A model generated the notes under the pieces. The model worked only from the letters and a program-made list of their open reading frames with translations, did no database searches and had not been told where the DNA came from. From Halictus rubicundus (Eukaryota > Arthropoda > Insecta > Hymenoptera > Halictidae), in the NCBI RefSeq assembly GCF_050948215.1, contig NC_135163.1, forward strand, positions 806,001 to 870,000: a DNA stretch of 64,000 nucleotides, in the 5' to 3' direction. The translations under genes were made by a program, and so were the position numbers. Positions within the stretch are counted from its first letter, which is position 1. Every line of letters starts with the position of its first letter. Positions 59,099 to 64,000 of this stretch are shown one piece after another.

Positions 59099-59230
59099 CG
59101 CGCGCATCCGCGATACGCGACGGCGCAGGCGCGCAACCGCGACCCGTGGTCACGTGTCACCCGTCACGTGTCCGCGCGCACGTGCAGCCCGCATGCGCAT
59201 TGGCGCGCGAGCACGCACGGAGCACGCATT
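59099..59230. promoter_or_regulatory. GC/CpG-rich island with three CACGTG boxes 14 bp apart
   Basis: A 130-bp CpG-rich stretch in otherwise pyrimidine-rich DNA. Perfect CACGTG palindromes start at 59151, 59165 and 59179, all on the same helical-spacing grid, followed by an NRF1-like GCATGCGCA at 59191-59199 and alternating GC sequence. This suggests a promoter or enhancer for a bHLH factor, but no transcript start can be assigned. Confidence 0.4.
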
Positions 59231-59805
59231 TTTTAAATGGACGAACCTTTCGCGTGTAATGTTTTGTTTTTTGGTTTAAATATTTTTTTTATTTTTTCGA
59301 CAGCTAGCTCGTTAAAATTGGATTTTTTCTTAGCACATTTTTCGTCTATCTATCTTGTTGACCCATGGCAGTTGCTTGTTCATTATACTGGCCGACAGGC
59401 TCCGCAGCTTGACACATTTTTTTTTTCTTTATACTTGATTACTTGTGTTTAGTTTATTTTCATTTTTTTTAGACCAGCTCTAGGATCTTCGTGGTTTCGT
59501 TATAACATTTTTTTTGCTTTTGTTCTGTACTCATTGTTTATTGTATTATCATGACGACGTTAGGTTAATGAGTTTTTTTCATCGAGAGTTTTTTTCTTCG
59601 AGACACTACAAAGCCCTTCTGCTTTTATTTTATGTTTATTTTTTTTTTGTTCACTATCCGTTTAAGAAAATTTTTTTCGTGCATTTACGATTAGTTAACT
59701 TAGTTGTCATTCTCTCTTTATACAATGCGTAACGGCAGTATCGTCCACGGAGAAAGTACGTTTAAACCTCGTCTTACCTCGCTTAAACGAAGGAAAGCCC
59801 TATAT

Positions 59806-59872
59806 GTATATATGTAAATATATATATATATATATATGTGTGTATGTATATATATATATTTGTTTTTCTTTA
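59806..59872. repeat. (TA)n-rich microsatellite with Pumilio-like site
   Basis: TATATGTATATATGTAAATA then long (TA)n with TGTG. TGTAAATA at 59813-59820 matches a Pumilio-type motif if the + strand is transcribed. Confidence 0.7.
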
Positions 59873-60770
59873 ATTATCTTACAGCCGTCGTCGCGCAAAA
59901 GCTGGTATTTTTTCTTCATCTTTAAATGTACGTCTCGGTAAAACGAACGAAAAAATTAATGAAGCACACCATGCATACTCGTCTACCCCCCGTCCCCCTC
60001 GTTTCTTCTCGTTACCGTAGCAATTTGGCCGATCGAACGAACGTCTCCCCTTATTCTCAGATTTTCCTCTATACGATCTCGAGCGTCACGATCAAACGAA
60101 TTTCCGTGAACGCGTGCTCCCGACATTCTCGCGCGTCCTCTTGCAATTTCTTTATCTACATGCACAGTGGATCCCTGATCTCAATTAGGCGGAGATAGGG
60201 CTAGGGCTCTTCGATTAGGTTCTGTTCTTGGTACAGTAGTTTCCGGATACTTGGGGCTGGTCAGGACCAGTGTCCTTTGGCCCTATTAGGCGAAGGGAAC
60301 AAGGGCTTTTCGATTAGTCCATAGTACTTTGCTGCTATGTCCGTCCCGATTAAACGATGGTTCGAGCAAGCGGAATCCACTGTACAACCTGTTCTCGAGT
60401 AATCCCGTCGATGATTCGACGGACCGAATGTTCGAGTTCACCGACGGAATCGGCGAACGCGATTGACGACCGGGGAAGTTGCGTATCAATCAGAATATTC
60501 GATCGCGGCGAATCGAACGGTGTTTACTTGTTTAAAAAAGAAAAACAAACTACCGGCTGGCAAAGAACGAAACGAGACTAGCTGAAGAACAGGGGATCTT
60601 CGTTTGCCGTATCTCTCGGGGGGAACGACCGATTCCCGAGGACTCGCAAAAGTCTGCGGCGCGGCTCACGAAAGAGGCCAGTGTGTATCGGGACACTTTC
60701 TGCGCCGTGCAACAGACAATTACACCTCGTTTCATCTCGTCACGCCCTATTTACGCTCGTCGTATGTGTC

Positions 60771-60838
<68 letters not shown>
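60771..60838. repeat. (CT)n microsatellite, nearly perfect
   Basis: About 33 CT units with one CC interruption; three overlapping Ser/Leu ORFs are artefacts. Confidence 0.9.
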
Positions 60839-60841
<3 letters not shown>

Positions 60842-61302
60842 TTCTTTCTCTCTTTCTCTTTTTCTACTATTTCCTCTTGCCTCTTTCTCGCTTTCTTTCT
60901 TTCTTTCTATCTTTCTTGCTCTCTTTTACTTTTTATTGCTTCTAGGAGTTTCGCGGTTTGCCCATTCGACAAAGTAGTATCGAAAATATATGTGTATATT
61001 ATATGCGTACAAACGATTTGATTATTATCGAATTATTTGCACATATTACAGCACGGTAGGGGGTCGAAACTGAACAAAAGGGGGCGAAAGGGGGTATCGG
61101 AGTAATTAGACAGTGAGCCGGACGGACCATCAGATTACGTCGTACTTCTTCGATAGAAAGAAGGATCGACGAGCTTTTGACAAGATGAAAGAATCGTCGA
61201 TCGATCTCGTGCCTCGATTCGTGTCGTTTCGTCGTCGTCGTTGTCCGTCGTGCTCCGTGTTCACCGGTTGCGCGTTTAATAATGCTGTCGGTTTTCTTTC
61301 TT

Positions 61303-61332
61303 TTTATATATATTTATATATATATATATATT
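61303..61332. repeat. (TA)n microsatellite
   Basis: TATATATATTTATATATATA-type run followed by ATTAATCACG. Confidence 0.8.
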
Positions 61333-62621
61333 AATCACGATCATGTGTGGTTTTCTGACCTCTGCGAGACAACGATAGAAACTTACGTTTACGTACAACA
61401 TGCGTCTATAGAAAAATTCGATGAGATTCGTGCACACGCGCGGGCGCGCGCACGCGCGTTCGCTCACACGCGGGAACAGCAACGGTATTATAATAAACAC
61501 TTTAGTTTCTCGTATATTCATCTTTTTCTTTCTTTCCTTTTTGTTGTTGTTATCATCGTCTTCCTCTTCTTCCTCTTTCATTTTAGGCGTAATCTTTCTC
61601 CGTTTCCGTTGCGAGTGGGATTGCCGATATAGTTATATGTGTCGAGCCGATTCACGGTTAATAAATCGATGATCGCGCAGAAAAATCGGAAATCCCCGGA
61701 TATATTTTGCGTGTAATGTCGGTTTTCGCGAGAGAGATTCAGAGGCGTTAAGAAAGCCGAATCCCGCCGAGAAACGAAGAACGACGACCTTATTCCGAAC
61801 GAACGAGTCGCGAGGACGCAGCCGCCACGCGTATACGTACGGGCGGTATACGTTGAAGCGTGCTCACGAAAGGATCATCGAATGGCCCGCGACGAGAATC
61901 GTGAAATGCAATTTATAATATACGTAGAAAAGGTACGAGGACATTAATATCGGACAGGCGTTTTTCTAAAATACTTTGACAAAGCGGACTCGACACCGAT
62001 AGTGTGTGAATTATTTGTACGAGTAATTTACAATGGATCCTCACCCTCTTGAGCCTTCGTAGCTTAAAATAATGAACATTTTTTTGTTGCTTGTTGTTGG
62101 TTTGCTTGCTTACTTGCTTGCTTGCTTGTTTCATTTTCTCACGTTACATTCCTTATCTCTCGTGTATATATTCCATACGCCGCTATCTTTACCTTTGTCT
62201 CGTGTATTACATTTCTATTCCCCTGGTACCTCGTAACGTCCGTAATCGTTGTCCCTAATCATTCTCTACCTGCTACCTTTTGGAATACAGAAATCCTTCG
62301 AGCAAGCTGCGAGCTTCTTTCCACGTTACGTCCGTTTTCGACCAGCGAGAACGATCCTACGCCTAATCTTTCACCCCTTCGTTTTACCCGCTATTCCTAT
62401 GCATCGTGTACCCGTCACGTGTACGTCTCTTTCACGACCTCTACTTCCGGCGTGAACAACGCGTTTACCGATCCCCGTTCCTTCTCCGTTCTACCTTCGG
62501 TCCGTGTCTCTATTTCGTTTTTCGTTTCCTCCTTTCGGATGGTGGATGTAAACGTAGAAAAATAACGATCGCACAGTCCGCGTTAATACACACGCATACA
62601 CACGTACTCGCACACTCACGC

Positions 62622-62623
<2 letters not shown>

Positions 62624-62669
<46 letters not shown>

Positions 62670-62698
62670 CTCTTTCTCTCTCTTTCTCTCACTCTCAC

Positions 62699-62780
<82 letters not shown>
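62624..62780. repeat. Two long (CT)n tracts
   Basis: (CT)n at 62624-62668 and 62698-62778 separated by CTTT/CACT variants. Confidence 0.9.
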
Positions 62781-62783
<3 letters not shown>

Positions 62784-62961
62784 GTCCTATGTCTCGCTTT
62801 TATTCGACGCGCACGCGACCTCGAGAACAACGTTCATTCGTTTTCATCGAGTGCACGCGTGAGTACGATATACACATGTCGACCTGTGTTCTTCGTACGT
62901 GCGCGGTGACGCCTGGGTCACGCGGTAGCAGCAAAGTAAATCGCGTTTACAATGTTCCATC

Positions 62962-63010
62962 GATGTGTGTGTGTTTGTTTGTATGTGTGTGTGTGTGTGT
63001 GTGTGTGTAC
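62962..63010. repeat. (TG)n microsatellite
   Basis: GTGTGTGTGTTTGTTTGTAT followed by (GT)n to about 63009. Confidence 0.85.
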
Positions 63011-64000
63011 ATATATGCACTGCAAACCCGTGCATTTTGCCTCGAACGTGTACACATACACACCGGTCAACCGACCGCGCACGAATATGTTCGATTTACT
63101 TTGCGCGACACGCAGTGGCGACCACGGACTCACGCATCACCGTTACAAATTTCAGAATGGTAGGAAACGAGTATGTCGGAAGTCAAGCTTACTCAGCGCT
63201 TCGGGTGTAAAACGAGCTCGTCGTGGTAGTTTTCGCCACTGAACCGGAAGTGTCTGGTCGGGGTGAATCGTTCGGGGGTCGTGTTTTGCGTTTGTGTCGT
63301 TCGATCGAATGGGACCGCGGTCGATGCGTGAACGAATGGTCTCCACTGCACGGTTGCGTACGTTGCGCGATGCGATTTTCGGTAAACTGGCAGAACCCCG
63401 TGCCGAGTTGGCCCACCGGCGACCATAAACGCGATCCTGTCGCTTCTACAATGGCGCAGGATATCGTCTGTACTGTCAGACACGTGGTTCTCCGCAATGT
63501 TAAGCGCGTAAACCCGTTCGGAACCGACCCGACGAACTGAAACGATTCTCCTTGGAAACGAAGCAGTGTCACTCCTTTCTGCTCTACCCATACCTGAACG
63601 TATTGTACTTCGAACGGCGAAAGAAAATACGGCTGCTTCGTCGGCTGCGTCGTTGAATCGTTACCGTTCTCGAACAATGGTGCGGCAGTTCTTCGTCGCA
63701 AACGAGGATCGTACGATCTCGACTAAACGCTCTTTCTTCCTCGCGTTTCGCCGTTTCCCTCTCCTTTTGTTCCGCGTCGCCGGGGAAACCGCGAAACGCT
63801 CGACAGTTCAACGGAAACTATACAGTAAATATTTGAAGCAACGAACATCAAAGTGGTAAATGCTTTAAAACCTTAACAAACAAACCTCATCGAAAACTTA
63901 ACGTTTCGTTTTGGCATCCGCGATTTAAGCTAAATCAAAGGAATGGCACAACTTCCTCGAACACTTTTCCTCTATTGGTTTCTTCATTGGCAAGATCGGA
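63011..64000. other. GC-richer end of window, overlapping ORFs on both strands
   Basis: CpG-containing sequence between about 63100 and 63800 leaves several frames open on both strands (170 codons on minus, 105 and 97 on plus). No domain is recognised in any. It could be a promoter or first exon of a gene beyond the window. Confidence 0.3.

Larger units (their letters stand above)
58040..62960 (+). other. Pyrimidine-rich stretch, possible long untranslated or intronic RNA
   Basis: Over almost 5 kb the + strand is strongly T/C-biased even outside the microsatellites (for example 58260-58620, 59240-59720, 62100-62560). No recognisable coding exon is present. Such bias is common in long 3'UTRs or introns read from this strand, but no neighbouring + strand gene end was found. 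+ strand AATAAA occurs near 61493 and 61661. Confidence 0.3.

Noticed and set aside
58500..59259. ORFs of 198 and 222 codons rich in Ser and Leu
   Set aside because: They are translations of (CT)n microsatellite in two frames; no codon bias, no domain.
60604..61021. Three overlapping ORFs of 98-113 codons
   Set aside because: Open only because of the (CT)n run at 60771-60838.
62406..62909. ORF of 167 codons
   Set aside because: The centre is (CT)n and (CA)n repeat; the ends have no recognisable protein features.
63189..63701. 170-codon minus-strand ORF near the window end
   Set aside because: GC-rich region open in many frames on both strands; no domain or splice pattern.
1..64000. tRNA genes, known insect microRNAs, telomeric TTAGG arrays, CRISPR arrays
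   Set aside because: I looked for tRNA B-box words (GGTTCGAATCC-type), common miRNA seeds in context (let-7, bantam, miR-1, miR-9, miR-34, miR-184) and TTAGG runs and saw none. Regularly spaced repeats here are minisatellites or transposon ends.

Overview
The window looks like nuclear DNA from an insect, most likely a hymenopteran (bee, wasp or ant). It is AT-rich, with short genes cut by small GT-AG introns, long gene-poor stretches, microsatellites, and many short inverted-repeat transposons. The best evidence for an insect is a multi-exon long-chain acyl-CoA synthetase that reads like the Drosophila Acsl (ACSL3/4-type) protein. The exact order and species are inference.

Layout. 1-10 kb is repeat-rich: foldback and inverted-repeat elements, a Tc1-like remnant, a transposon-derived ORF at 4.4-4.9 kb, and a nested insertion cluster at 7.7-8.6 kb. 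At about 10.0 kb on the + strand there is what looks like the last coding exon of a single-pass membrane protein. It carries an unusual open extension after a TGA. 10.8-18.9 kb is mostly small repeats, with two weak minus-strand coding candidates (13.9-14.1 and 14.8-15.1 kb). 19.0-24.9 kb on the minus strand is the complete coding part of the acyl-CoA synthetase gene: seven coding exons, 707 residues, a likely 2.1-kb 3'UTR, and a non-coding first exon lying outside or unresolved. 25.1-27.65 kb is a 'Russian doll' of transposons inserted in transposons. 27.7-50 kb is mostly non-coding, with repeats, a 52-bp minisatellite, two large opposed palindromes and a few low-confidence ORFs. At 50.3-50.4 kb several promoter motifs are packed closely together.

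51.48-55.41 kb on the minus strand holds an uninterrupted 1310-codon reading frame, preceded by a short 5'UTR intron. It encodes a long, mostly disordered Ser/Asn/Arg-rich protein with three spaced D-D-x-[AV]-Y-R repeats and a C-terminal hydrophobic tail, so a tail-anchored membrane protein is likely. 58-63 kb is strongly pyrimidine-rich on the + strand, with long (CT)n, (TA)n and (TG)n tracts. It also contains a short CpG/GC-rich island with three perfect CACGTG boxes exactly 14 bp apart.

The genes here do not form a pathway or operon. The clearest functional statements concern the acyl-CoA synthetase (fatty-acid activation at ER or lipid-droplet membranes) and the tail-anchored large protein (function unknown). 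Most remaining structure is non-autonomous DNA transposons, in at least eight families, several present in two or more copies within this window.
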